64,000 bases of DNA from DASPJL01 sp035628645. GTDB taxonomy: Bacteria; Bacteroidota; Bacteroidia; Cytophagales; Cyclobacteriaceae. The position numbers were made by a program, and so were the translations under genes. Position 1 is the first letter of the stretch. Each line of letters starts with the position of its first letter. The DNA lies in NCBI GenBank assembly GCA_035628645.1, contig DASPJL010000129.1, forward strand, positions 1 through 64,000. Direction: 5' to 3'. Below are positions 34,728-43,700 of this stretch, in pieces. The notes beneath the pieces are model-generated. The model saw nothing but the letters and a program-made list of their open reading frames with translations. It did no database searches and was not told the origin of the DNA.

Positions 34728-35843
34728 TTAATTAAAAGCAATTGCCTGCTGATCTACCAAATCCTGGTATCCCGTTACAATCACTTTGTCACCCGCGCTT
34801 AATCCGCTTAATACTTCTGCATAGTTCCCATATGTTTGTCCGGTTTTTATCGTCCTTTTTTCAGCTTTACCATCAACTGCTACAAACACGTACTCTCCAT
34901 CCGTTTCTGAGTGTTGAACCACATTAATTGGAACTACTACTGCTTCTTTATTTTTATAGTCTTCAATATTCAAAAGTGCAATCATATTGGCTTTCAAAGA
35001 CTTACTTAATGCCTCAGGTAAATCCACTTCCACAGTAAAGCTTCTGTTTGTCCGGTTGATTACATTGCTGACATTAGAAATTTTAGATTTCACTGTGTCT
35101 TTAAGATCAGGTATGTAGACTACTACCGGATTACCTTCTTTCACCTTTGTGATGTAAGCTTCTGCAATCTCAGCCATCACTTCAAATTCAGATGGATTTA
35201 CAATTCTTATTGCGGGAACTCCTGGCGCCGCAACTTCTCCTTCTCTAATATTTACTTCATCTATTGTGCCTGAAAAAGGCGCTATAATCCTCGTATTCTC
35301 CAATTGTTCCTTTAAGGATGCCATTTTGCTCTCAAGAGATTCTTTGGTACTTTTTGCCTGAAGATATTGTACTTCCGTTCCGATCTTTTGCTCCCATAGT
35401 TTCTCTTGTTTCTTGTACATATTGGTGGCAAAATCAAGATTGGTCTTAAGCTCAGCAATGCCTTGCTCGATAATTGTAGATTCCACCTGAGCAAGGATTT
35501 TTCCTTTTTGAACTTGCTGGCCCTCAGTTACATAAACCTTAGTTATAGTACCAGGAGACTTGGCTGTCAACATCACATTCTTGTCAGAATCAATCCTTCC
35601 TCTTACTTCCAAATAATGAGAAAAAGGAGTATTCGAAACTTCTGTGGTCTGAACAATGGTTGCCTTTGAATTGTCCTTTGGTTTATCCTTAGCCAATTCG
35701 GCCTGTAGCGTTTTTATCTTTTCATTGATTTCCTTTTGTTCCGCTTTTAGCTTCTCAAGTTCTGCTTGTTTGTCATTCGAACCTCCACCACAGCTACTTA
35801 ATAATAACGCGATGGCAAAAAATGGATATATATAATTTTTCAT
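34728..35843 (-). CDS. RND efflux periplasmic adaptor (lipoprotein)
   Basis: A 371-residue membrane fusion protein. The lipobox ends at Cys18 (LLSSCGGG). A coiled coil (about 25-60) follows, then the biotinyl-lipoyl half-motifs TAKSPGTITKVYVTEGQQV and IIAPFSGTIDEVNIREGEV flanking an alpha-hairpin (about 120-165), then beta-barrel and membrane-proximal domains ending in LSAGDKVIVTGYQDLVDQQ. It couples the permease (31208-34618) to the TolC-like channel. It lies 21 bases from the tolC stop upstream and about 110 from the permease downstream. Confidence 0.94.
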   Translation of the reverse strand: MKNYIYPFFAIALLLSSCGGGSNDKQAELEKLKAEQKEINEKIKTLQAELAKDKPKDNSKATIVQTTEVSNTPFSHYLEVRGRIDSDKNVMLTAKSPGTITKVYVTEGQQVQKGKILAQVESTIIEQGIAELKTNLDFATNMYKKQEKLWEQKIGTEVQYLQAKSTKESLESKMASLKEQLENTRIIAPFSGTIDEVNIREGEVAAPGVPAIRIVNPSEFEVMAEIAEAYITKVKEGNPVVVYIPDLKDTVKSKISNVSNVINRTNRSFTVEVDLPEALSKSLKANMIALLNIEDYKNKEAVVVPINVVQHSETDGEYVFVAVDGKAEKRTIKTGQTYGNYAEVLSGLSAGDKVIVTGYQDLVDQQAIAFN

Positions 35844-35864
35844 TTGATTTATAATTAATGATTG

Positions 35865-37310
35865 TTATTTAACTAATGTTCCTAATGCAGTTTCAAGATC
35901 AATTTGTGCAATAATGGCATCATAAAGCGCATTATAATAGTTGGTCTGAGCTTCTCTCAAAGCAGACTCGGCTTCTGTTACTTCAAGATTAGAACCTACG
36001 CCTGCCTGATATTTTATCTTCGTAACTCTGGCCACCTCAGTTGCCAATTCCACATTTTCTTTTTGTGCATTTACTGTTTTAATACTGTTTTTAAGCGTGA
36101 TGTCGGCCTGATTAACCTGAAGATCAATGGATGATTTTAGCTGTTGAAAATTATTTTCAACCTTAGCCTGCTCTAGTTTGGCTTGTTGGGTTAAGTGATG
36201 CTTTTTGAATCCATCAAAGATTGGTAAAGTCAAACTTAAACCGACCATTTCATATGCATACCATTTATCTCGCCCAATACCTCCTTCCTCAAAGCCTTCA
36301 GGCAGTGGGTTTGTTTGAGTGCTAAATAGTCCTTCAAAAGTTGCAGACTGGGTTGAATATCCAAAATTTCCAAAGGCAGAAATAGTAGGTAAATAACCAA
36401 CATAGTTATTTTTAACATTGAGCCTTTGTAATTTATGCTGTGTCTCCAATAAAGAATATTCTATTCTATTAGAATAAGTTACCGCCGGACTTTCAAGGGA
36501 AACACTGTCTAGTTTTATATTTTCAATGCTACCGACAATTGCTATCTCCTCATTCATGGGGAAATTCATTTGAAACTTCAGCAATTCTAACCCTAAATCC
36601 TGAAGGTTTCTGAACTTTTCTCTTTCAGTAATTAAATTATTCAAAGAAACTTTGATTCTGTCAACGTCAATTTTTTCAGCAAACCCGTTTACATTTAATG
36701 CTTTGGTATCCCTTAATAAAGAATCAACTCTCGCAATATTTGCATCAAATAATTTCATTCGTTCATTATTAATAAGGACAGAATAAAAAGCTTTGGTCAC
36801 GGCTTCTGTCGTTTGAATCTTAGTTTGCTCTGTCGACTTGGAAGAAAGTTCTTTATAGGTTTTTGCTGCCTTTAATCCAACAAAATAAGATCCATTAAAG
36901 ATCAGTTGTGAAACGGAAAGTTTAGCATCTCCAGAGTTTTTTAACTGAAAAATGTTATTTACTGCGATGGTTTTCCCATCATACGATTTCAATTTAGCTT
37001 TTGACAAACTATCAAGGTCAATAAAGCCTCCCTGGTTACTATAATTAGTAAAGAACCTAGGCAATTGATTATTATGCACCAATTGTACATCTCCATTTAC
37101 CTGAGGAAGACCGGTTGCTCTCACTTCTCCAACTTTAGCCTTGGCAATTCTTTCATCCAGGGCCGCATTCTTAACATTTATAGAATTTTGCAAAGCAAAC
37201 TCTATGGCCTGTTCCAATGTAAAGCTTTTACCGGCACCTTCATCCTGAGCATGTATCCAGCCGGAAGAAAACATGCATAACGCAAAAAATAATAACGCTT
37301 TGTTTTTCAT
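35865..37310 (-). CDS. TolC-family outer-membrane efflux channel
   Basis: A 481-residue outer-membrane factor. The signal peptide ends near GWIHAQ (residue 22). Two related halves carry long amphipathic helices, each with the OEP pattern, for example LEQAIEFALQNSINVKNAAL near the start and LEVTEAESALREAQTNYYNA near the end. It forms the trimeric exit duct for the RND pump encoded downstream. It is the first structural gene after tetR, with tight spacing to the adaptor. Since the first RND system in this window has no TolC gene visible, this channel might serve both. Confidence 0.93.
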   Translation of the reverse strand: MKNKALLFFALCMFSSGWIHAQDEGAGKSFTLEQAIEFALQNSINVKNAALDERIAKAKVGEVRATGLPQVNGDVQLVHNNQLPRFFTNYSNQGGFIDLDSLSKAKLKSYDGKTIAVNNIFQLKNSGDAKLSVSQLIFNGSYFVGLKAAKTYKELSSKSTEQTKIQTTEAVTKAFYSVLINNERMKLFDANIARVDSLLRDTKALNVNGFAEKIDVDRIKVSLNNLITEREKFRNLQDLGLELLKFQMNFPMNEEIAIVGSIENIKLDSVSLESPAVTYSNRIEYSLLETQHKLQRLNVKNNYVGYLPTISAFGNFGYSTQSATFEGLFSTQTNPLPEGFEEGGIGRDKWYAYEMVGLSLTLPIFDGFKKHHLTQQAKLEQAKVENNFQQLKSSIDLQVNQADITLKNSIKTVNAQKENVELATEVARVTKIKYQAGVGSNLEVTEAESALREAQTNYYNALYDAIIAQIDLETALGTLVK

Positions 37311-37406
37311 AATTTAATTGTTAATCTATTTAAGTTTTAAGTTTTAACCTTCAATCTATAGTTTCTTTGATGATGTCGTTCTTAATTATATTTTATTTTA
37401 CATAAA

Positions 37407-38042
37407 TCAATTTTCTTTATTTCCATTTTTATATTCGTTTAAAAGTTGATGTCCTTTTAAGGTGGTAATTCCATGCACAAAATGCTCAAACAACTGCCCC
37501 TGAATATATTCTAACTTAAATTCGGCAGAAGGGAATACTGCCTGGTCGAATCCCATTTCCACTTGTTCCATTCTCATTCTTGCCATTACCCTTACATCAA
37601 TATTCTCCCGATATACACCTGACTCAATTCCAGCTTTCAAATTATTTATGATACATTCCTGTATACAGGTTTTTTTATAATCAATAAAAATATTGTAAGC
37701 TCTTGGATGGTATTTTTTCAATTCATACAATAAGGATGGCGTCATATTCTCAAAAGATGCTTTAATTTGGCAAGTCATTAAAAACATTCCCTGAATAGAA
37801 TTCTCTGCCGAACACCTTACTGCTTCCATTTGCTCTTCCCTGCTTTTCAAAAAACTGTCCACTATCTGACAAATGATATCATCCTTATCATTAAAAAACT
37901 GGTAAAGCGTTTTTTTAGACATTCCCAGATGTTTGGCAATGTCATCCATGGTAACACTTTTCACCCCGTACTTCCAGAAAAGTCCCTGGGCTTCCTTTAA
38001 AATTTTTTCCTTTACTTCTATGTTTTTATCGTTTTCTTCCAT
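37407..38042 (-). CDS. TetR-family regulator of the efflux operon
   Basis: I take the ATG at 38042 (MEENDKNIEVKEKILKEA); an earlier ATG at 38087 would add a 15-residue segment with four Cys in a row. The helix-turn-helix is GVKSVTMDDIAKHLGMSKKT followed by LYQFFNDKDD (about 25-55), typical TetR. The C-terminal ligand domain is variable, so the inducer is unknown. It sits at the head of the efflux operon on the same strand, about 97 bases before tolC, and likely represses it and itself. The DNA site is not identified. Confidence 0.92.
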   Translation of the reverse strand: MEENDKNIEVKEKILKEAQGLFWKYGVKSVTMDDIAKHLGMSKKTLYQFFNDKDDIICQIVDSFLKSREEQMEAVRCSAENSIQGMFLMTCQIKASFENMTPSLLYELKKYHPRAYNIFIDYKKTCIQECIINNLKAGIESGVYRENIDVRVMARMRMEQVEMGFDQAVFPSAEFKLEYIQGQLFEHFVHGITTLKGHQLLNEYKNGNKEN

Positions 38043-38254
38043 TCGTTTTCTACAACAACAGCACAAAACTATGGAAACGTTTTTCATTTACAAAGTTTCT
38101 CAAAATTATTTTTTATAACATTTAGGTCACGCAATTCTCTTTCAGCCCATAAAATAAATACTTTGAAAATTGTATAAGAAACTTATATTTACCCAATCCC
38201 TTAAAAATTAGGATGAACCCTTTTAAACAACGGATGAATGGTAAACTGCCTTAA

Positions 38255-39079
38255 TTGACATGCTCATTGGAGAAATTATTTACTTATAAGAATGTAACTA
38301 TTTGCTACTCCATTTGGGGTTCGGGATCCAAAAGCATCCTTACTTTTCATGGGTTTGGTCAAACGAAAGCCTCTTTCAGACCTTTTGAAAAAGTATTTGA
38401 GGAATATACATTTTATAATTTTGACTTATTTTTCCATGGTAAAAGCCTGTGGAACGAGCAGGCTCCCTATCTGACCAAAGAATTTTGGGGAGCATTGATT
38501 TCTGCTTTTTTAACGGAACATCATATCCGATCTTTTTCTCTCGTCGGCTATAGCATGGGTGGAAAATTTGTACTAGCCATCCTCGAAAAGTTTCCTGATC
38601 AGATTGAAAGAATTATTTTAATAGCACCTGACGGTATCAAAACAAGTTTTTGGTATAGCCTGGCCACTTATCCTTATTGGATCAGGGTTTTATTTAAGAA
38701 GACCATTCATGATCCCTTACTTTTTAAAAGGTTTGTAAGACTTATCCGCGCTTTTCGTCTGGTAGACAAAAGTCTTTTAAAGTTTGCCGAAACTCAAATG
38801 GATACTGAAGAAAAAAGAGCACGGGTTTATTTTTCCTGGGTGGTATTCAGGGCGTTAAAATTCGATATGGATATTATTTCTTCTTTCCTAAATCGGCATC
38901 AAATAATACTTGAGGTATTCTTAGGAAAATATGATAAAATGATCACAGAAAAAAACCTTCAGGATTTATTGAATAAGGTTACGAATTTCAAGATGAACAT
39001 CCTTGAAACCGGCCACAACAAATTGATTGCTGAAGTTGCTGAATATTATAAAAATAACGAGAACGGGCCTAAACGATAG
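38255..39079 (+). CDS. Alpha/beta hydrolase
   Basis: A 274-residue hydrolase. The triad is likely Ser100 (GYSMGG at 98-103), Asp227 (KYDKM) and His254 (ETGHNKLIAE). The oxyanion strand is LTFHGFGQTKASF. It is cytoplasmic, with no signal peptide. A stop codon lies immediately before the TTG at 38255 and no ATG precedes the domain, so TTG at 38255 or 38267 is the start. The substrate is unknown; the cap (about 130-210) is helical, basic and aromatic. It is divergent from tetR, sharing a control region. Confidence 0.84.
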   Translation: MTCSLEKLFTYKNVTICYSIWGSGSKSILTFHGFGQTKASFRPFEKVFEEYTFYNFDLFFHGKSLWNEQAPYLTKEFWGALISAFLTEHHIRSFSLVGYSMGGKFVLAILEKFPDQIERIILIAPDGIKTSFWYSLATYPYWIRVLFKKTIHDPLLFKRFVRLIRAFRLVDKSLLKFAETQMDTEEKRARVYFSWVVFRALKFDMDIISSFLNRHQIILEVFLGKYDKMITEKNLQDLLNKVTNFKMNILETGHNKLIAEVAEYYKNNENGPKR

Positions 39080-39130
39080 GAATCCTTTTTTCAACATCAA
39101 ATGAGCATGAGCAAAAAGCTCACCCAATGA

Positions 39131-39188
39131 GGATGAATAACGTGCGAATCCATGTGGCAACTAAAAAACAAATTATATACATATGAAA
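39131..39188. repeat. 58-bp dispersed element, copy 2
   Basis: It aligns with 16695-16752 (about 52 of 59 columns). It ends in AATTATATACATATGAAA. This copy follows the alpha/beta hydrolase gene. Confidence 0.75.
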
Positions 39189-39323
39189 TAAAAATGCCTA
39201 TTGATTTCCAAAAAAGATCAAGATGTTCTTCAAGTATTGAGTACTTTTTTGTAATTTGAAACCCTGGATTCTAACTTCCCAGCTTTCATTCAAAAGGAGT
39301 AATCCTTCCCTTCTTGTATAAGG

Positions 39324-39411
39324 TTATAGTGAGCTTATAGCGACATTATAGTGACCTTATAGCGATGTCTCTTCAGTCTTCCTCCAATCATCCTTCTGTC
39401 ATCCTCCAAGG
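39324..39411. repeat. 11-bp periodic array of eight units
   Basis: Eight contiguous 11-bp units. The first four share TTATAGYGANN: TTATAGTGAGC, TTATAGCGACA, TTATAGTGACC, TTATAGCGATG. The next four share NTCYTYCNNNN: TCTCTTCAGTC, TTCCTCCAATC, ATCCTTCTGTC, ATCCTCCAAGG. The period is exact over 88 bp and equals about one DNA turn. It is not coding. The related array at 13464-13507 has the same period and core. Confidence 0.75.
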
Positions 39412-39604
39412 TTCTGCTATCCATGGCAGCTTGACCCTTCCTGAAATAAGTTGACAATAGTTACTGTTAAAACTAAAAATGATTTACACTTTAAGTTTAG
39501 TCATAATGAAGGAAAATATATTCTAAAACTAAGCAATCGCTTTTTATCAGTTCGCCAGAAATTCCGCTTGAGAATGACAATTAAAGTTTGTTCTCAAGGT
39601 TAGC

Positions 39605-39994
39605 CTATTTCGACCTGTTAAGTTTTTCTTTTTCCCTTTCGGCTTTCTTTTTTGCTTTTTCTGCCTTTCTTTCGGCCTTACGCGCTCTTTTTTCTGCCTT
39701 AATCGCTTTCAATTCAGCTTTGGACGCTTTCAAAGATTCTTTGGCTGCCTTTTCTTCTTCTTTTAATCGGGCCGCTTCTTCCTCACTTTCCCTTTCCATT
39801 CTTTCTGCTTCCTCTACCGTGGTATCCACGTCAGTTTCTTCAAATAGCTCATCTTCAACCAAAGCTGTGTCCAGCTCATCTTCCGTAGTATTTTGATCAT
39901 AAAAAACACTGTCCGCCGCATCTTGTGCTTTTGCGACAAAAGAAAATAGTATTATGCAAAATACTATTCCTGATAATTGTATAATTTTTTCCAT
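39605..39994 (-). CDS. Secreted Lys/Glu/Ala-rich coiled-coil protein
   Basis: I choose the ATG at 39994, giving about 129 residues; ATGs at 40012 and 40033 are possible. A signal peptide ends near FVAKAQ. The mature part has an acidic Asp/Glu/Thr/Val segment (TTEDELDTALVEDELFEE), then a long single helix of alternating Glu, Lys, Arg and Ala (about 70-125, for example KAERKAEKAKKKAEREKEK). It would form a charged extended helix in the periplasm. No catalytic motif and no family is known. Composition bias makes homology calls unsafe. Confidence 0.6.
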   Translation of the reverse strand: MEKIIQLSGIVFCIILFSFVAKAQDAADSVFYDQNTTEDELDTALVEDELFEETDVDTTVEEAERMERESEEEAARLKEEEKAAKESLKASKAELKAIKAEKRARKAERKAEKAKKKAEREKEKLNRSK

Positions 39995-40140
39995 TTGTAT
40001 AAAGTTTTTCATAACATTCACGTAAGGAATCAAAAACAGGATGTTATTTATAAAGCTTCTTTAAGGGATTTTAGAAAAAGATTTTGATAACTATTAATGC
40101 TTCTCATTTATTATTTTTGAAACAACGCTAACCTTGACTA

Positions 40141-42162
40141 ATGATATTACTTTTTGATTTTTCATTGCCCTTAAATAATCCAGTGCTAATATTTTCGCTG
40201 GTGTTATTTATTTTTTTACTTGTTCCGCTTGTTCTAAATAAATTTAAAATACCGAGCATAATTGGGCTTATCCTGGCCGGCGTAATTATCGGGCCTCATG
40301 GCGTTAATCTATTGGAAAGAAACAGCAGTATCATTCTTTTTGGTACCGTTGGTTTGCTTTATATTATGTTCCTTGCGGCGCTCGAACTGGATCTTAATGA
40401 GTTTAAGAAAAACAGAAACAAAAGCTTAGTTTTTGGGGCATTGACCTTTCTTGTTCCTTTTTCGATAGGTTCGGCAGTATGTTACTATTTTTTAGAGTTT
40501 GAACTCTCCTCTTCCTTGTTGATATCCAGTATGTTTTCATCCCATACTTTAGTCGCATATCCTATTGCCAGCAGATTGGGAATTACAAAAAATGAGGCTG
40601 TAACGATAGCTGTAGGGGGTACGATTATTACAGATACTGCGGTATTGCTTGTGTTGGCAATAATAACCGGATCCACCGAAGGAAATCTGGATGCTATGTT
40701 TTGGATAAAACTTATTGTTTCGTTAACTATATTTTCATTAATTATTTTTTACGGATATCCCCGGATAGGCGCCTGGTTTTTTAAGAACGTAAAAGGGGAA
40801 AATACTTCTCATTATATTTTTGTCTTGGCAATGATCTTTACCGCTGCTTTCCTGGCTGAGCTTGCAGGGGTAGAACCCATTATTGGAGCATTTATAGCCG
40901 GGTTGTCATTAAACAGATTAATTCCTCATACTTCTGCTTTAATGAATAGAATAGAATTTGTCGGAAACGCATTATTTATTCCTTTTTTTCTTATTAGCGT
41001 AGGCATGCTCGTTGATCTGAAGGTACTTTTCCAGGGAACTGAGGCACTAATTGTGGCTGGTACGTTAATATGCGTTGCTTTTTTGGGAAAATTTCTCGCT
41101 GCTTATACTACGACGAAGATTTTTAAATACTCATCCATTCAGGGAAATTTGCTGTTTGGACTTAGTAGCGCACATGCTGCTGCAACTTTAGCTGTCATTT
41201 TAATTGGTTTTCAGCTTGGATTGGTTAATGAAAATGTGTTAAACGGAACGATTTTATTAATCCTGATAACTTGTTTGGTAAGTTCATTTGTAACGGAAAA
41301 TTACGGGCGCAAACTTGCCGTAATCGAAAGCGATAAAAAACCAGAATTAAAAGAAGCTCCTGAAAGAATACTTGTTCCTATTGCAAATCCTGCCAATATT
41401 GAAAACCTCATTGATCTTGCTATAATGATCAAAGATCCTCAATCCAGACTTCCTATTTATCCTTTGGCTGTTGTTAAAGATGATGACGAAGCAAAGGAAA
41501 AAATATTGATGAGCAACAAATGGATGGAAAATGCTATTAAACACGCGTCTGCCTCTGATAATAGTGTTCAGATAGTCACAAGAGTAGATTGGAATGTAAC
41601 AAACGGAATACTTAGGGCAATAAAAGAATTACTGATAACGGAAGTAGTACTAGGTTGGAACGGAAAAATAAGTACCCATGACAAAATTTTCGGAAGTATA
41701 CTGGACGTATTACTCGAAAAGTCTGAGCAAATGTTCCTGGTAACTAAAATAATTTCACCGTTAAACACATTAAGCCGTATCTGTTTAGTGTTGCCCCCAC
41801 ATGTGGAGTATGAATCAGGGTTTAAACTGTGGATGACAAAGATGAAAACATTGTCAAAACAAATTGGAGCAGATTTGGTTTTTTATTGTTCAAATTCTTC
41901 AATAGAAAAGGTGAAGCAATCACATGATACGTTAAAACCAACAACCAAAGCGAATTTTGAAATATTCGAAGAATGGGGAAAATTTCCTTCTTTTGCTAAA
42001 AGTCTTAAAAAGAATGACTTGTTGATAGTGATAAGCGCCAGAAAAGGAACCATCTCTTATAATCATTATCAGGATAGAATTCCTGCTTATCTGGCAAGGT
42101 TCTTTGAGGATGCTAGTTTTATTATTCTGTATCCTGAACAAAATATATTGATAGAATCATAA
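40141..42162 (+). CDS. Cation:proton antiporter (CPA2/KefB type) with C-terminal USP-like domain
   Basis: The 673-residue protein has about twelve membrane helices in the first 400 residues, with the NhaA-like crossed-helix pattern (SSMFSSHTLVAYPIASRLGI and FSSAHAAATLAV-like LSSAHAAATLAVILIG). The cytoplasmic part (about 405-670) looks like two universal-stress-protein-like domains (RILVPIANPANIENLIDLAI and later RICLVLPPHVEY), not a TrkA domain. It should exchange Na+ or K+ for protons across the inner membrane, with the tail as regulator. The ATG at 40141 gives the normal first helix. It is monocistronic. Confidence 0.9.
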   Translation: MILLFDFSLPLNNPVLIFSLVLFIFLLVPLVLNKFKIPSIIGLILAGVIIGPHGVNLLERNSSIILFGTVGLLYIMFLAALELDLNEFKKNRNKSLVFGALTFLVPFSIGSAVCYYFLEFELSSSLLISSMFSSHTLVAYPIASRLGITKNEAVTIAVGGTIITDTAVLLVLAIITGSTEGNLDAMFWIKLIVSLTIFSLIIFYGYPRIGAWFFKNVKGENTSHYIFVLAMIFTAAFLAELAGVEPIIGAFIAGLSLNRLIPHTSALMNRIEFVGNALFIPFFLISVGMLVDLKVLFQGTEALIVAGTLICVAFLGKFLAAYTTTKIFKYSSIQGNLLFGLSSAHAAATLAVILIGFQLGLVNENVLNGTILLILITCLVSSFVTENYGRKLAVIESDKKPELKEAPERILVPIANPANIENLIDLAIMIKDPQSRLPIYPLAVVKDDDEAKEKILMSNKWMENAIKHASASDNSVQIVTRVDWNVTNGILRAIKELLITEVVLGWNGKISTHDKIFGSILDVLLEKSEQMFLVTKIISPLNTLSRICLVLPPHVEYESGFKLWMTKMKTLSKQIGADLVFYCSNSSIEKVKQSHDTLKPTTKANFEIFEEWGKFPSFAKSLKKNDLLIVISARKGTISYNHYQDRIPAYLARFFEDASFIILYPEQNILIES

Positions 42163-42212
42163 ATTGATTTTATAACGCTTCATTGATTTTCTCTAAAAAC
42201 GAAACTATTTTA

Positions 42213-42704
42213 TTAAGCCATCTTCTCCTTTAATTCTTCCACTATATGAAATACGGCGGGACAAATGCTGGTATTTTTAAGTGTGAGGTCGAGAATCTGA
42301 TACATTCTTTTCCGGTTGGTATGTGGGTATTCCCGGCATGCGGTAGGGCGGTTCTCATAGATGATACAAGTATTGTCTCCGGCGAGGAAAGGACAAGGAC
42401 TTTCATTTAATACATAATCGCCGTCACTATCCTTGTGCAGGTATTGAGCAATAAAGTCCGGAACTTTCATCCTTAAAGCTTTACCGGCACGCTCTATATC
42501 TGGTTGGTAAAATATAGGACTGGTTGTTTTACAACAATTGGCACATTCCAGACAATCTATCTTATCAAACGTTTCCTCATGAAGGGAATGAAATACTTTG
42601 TCAAGGTCCTTAGGTTTGCTCTTTTTGAGCTTATTGAAGACCTTTTTGGTAGATTCTTCTCTTTGAGCTGCTTTCTCCTTTAACTTTTCAATATCCAACT
42701 TCAT
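42213..42704 (-). CDS. YkgJ-family cysteine-cluster protein
   Basis: The 163-residue protein has the CxxCxxCC cluster at 51-58 (CLECANCC) and further cysteines at NESPCPFL, DNTCIIYENRPTACREYPH and SICP. These form a zinc or iron-sulfur binding knot in YkgJ proteins. The N-terminal 45 residues are a basic helix. The biochemical role of the family is unclear. It follows the CvfB-like gene by six bases, so they are cotranscribed. Confidence 0.88.
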   Translation of the reverse strand: MKLDIEKLKEKAAQREESTKKVFNKLKKSKPKDLDKVFHSLHEETFDKIDCLECANCCKTTSPIFYQPDIERAGKALRMKVPDFIAQYLHKDSDGDYVLNESPCPFLAGDNTCIIYENRPTACREYPHTNRKRMYQILDLTLKNTSICPAVFHIVEELKEKMA

Positions 42705-42710
42705 CAGGAA

Positions 42711-43538
42711 TTATTTTAAGCGAATGCCATTGTCGTCAAATTCGATTAATTTCTCTTTATATAATCCTCCAATGGCTTTTTTAAAAGTCTTTTTGCTCAT
42801 CTGCAACTGCTTTTTTATTTGTTCAGGATCGCTATCGTCATTTAAAGGAAGAAAATTATTGTTTTTTTTCAATGCTTCAAGAACCTGCTCCCGGGCATCG
42901 TCAACTGAATCTTTCCCAACTTTATTAATGGTCAAGTCTATTTTATTATCGGGCCGGATGTTTTTAACATATCCTGTCAGGTAACTTCCTACTTCTACTT
43001 TTTTGAATACTTCATTATAATAAAGCATTCCGGAGTACTTATCATTGATTATTGCCTGGTAACCGAGGTCTGTCTGATCATAAATTAAAAGATCCACTTC
43101 TTCGCCGGTCTTTAATTCTATTTCATTTTTCTTAAAAAAGAAGGATAACTTGGTGCTACCAATTACTCGGTTCGTTCTTGGATCCAATAAAACCTTTACA
43201 ACATATTTTTTACCTGGCTGCATTCTTTTTGACTGTTCTTTGAAAGGAACAAAAAGGTCTTTTTCAAGTCCCCACTCCATAAATGCGCCATAATTGTTCA
43301 CGTCTTTAACCACTAAAGGGGCAAAATCCCCTACCACAGCTATTGGATTTAGTGTGGTAGCAATTAATCTGTCCTCAGAATCGGTATAAATAAATACCTT
43401 AATCGAATCACCAACCTCTATATTTTCGGGAACGTACTTCTTGGGAAGTAAAATGGAATCTCCATCTGCCAAAAGATACAGACCGAAGTCTACAAACTTT
43501 TCTACTATCAAATCATTATACTCACCTACTTTTATCAT
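42711..43538 (-). CDS. CvfB/YitL-type S1 RNA-binding protein
   Basis: A 275-residue protein of the CvfB (conserved virulence factor B) family: S1-type OB folds (about 1-60, 65-130 with FMEWGLEKDLFVPFKEQ, and 150-215 with GYQAIINDKYSGMLYYNEVF) and a C-terminal winged helix (about 225-275). Such proteins bind RNA and affect expression of virulence or stress genes. The ykgJ-like gene follows. It is cytoplasmic. Confidence 0.9.
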   Translation of the reverse strand: MIKVGEYNDLIVEKFVDFGLYLLADGDSILLPKKYVPENIEVGDSIKVFIYTDSEDRLIATTLNPIAVVGDFAPLVVKDVNNYGAFMEWGLEKDLFVPFKEQSKRMQPGKKYVVKVLLDPRTNRVIGSTKLSFFFKKNEIELKTGEEVDLLIYDQTDLGYQAIINDKYSGMLYYNEVFKKVEVGSYLTGYVKNIRPDNKIDLTINKVGKDSVDDAREQVLEALKKNNNFLPLNDDSDPEQIKKQLQMSKKTFKKAIGGLYKEKLIEFDDNGIRLK

Positions 43539-43557
43539 TGCTGTTATTTACTATTTA

Positions 43558-43593
43558 TTAATGACGAATTATTAATGACGAATGACGAATTAC
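43558..43593. repeat. AATGACGAAT direct repeats
   Basis: Three or four overlapping copies of ATGACGAATT and related units. Nearby stretches (43620-43650 ATTCAACATTCAAAATTTAA, 43671-43699 CATCACATTATC and ACATTATCACATTAT) are similar simple phrases. They occupy most of the spacer between cvfB and murB. Confidence 0.55.
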
Positions 43594-43700
43594 AAATAAA
43601 CAAATATCAATTCCTTCATTTAAAATTCAACATTCAAAATTTAACATTCTATACTTCCTTCTACTACATCATCACATTATCGTATCACTACATTATCACA

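Larger units (their letters stand above)
39080..39604. other. 525-bp repeat-rich spacer
   Basis: No gene is seen. It holds the 58-bp element and the 11-bp array, and is flanked on the right by a minus-strand gene. The remaining sequence is AT-rich. Confidence 0.5.

Noticed and set aside
39324..39411. CRISPR-like array
   Set aside because: Units are 11 bp with no spacers, and no cas gene is in the window.
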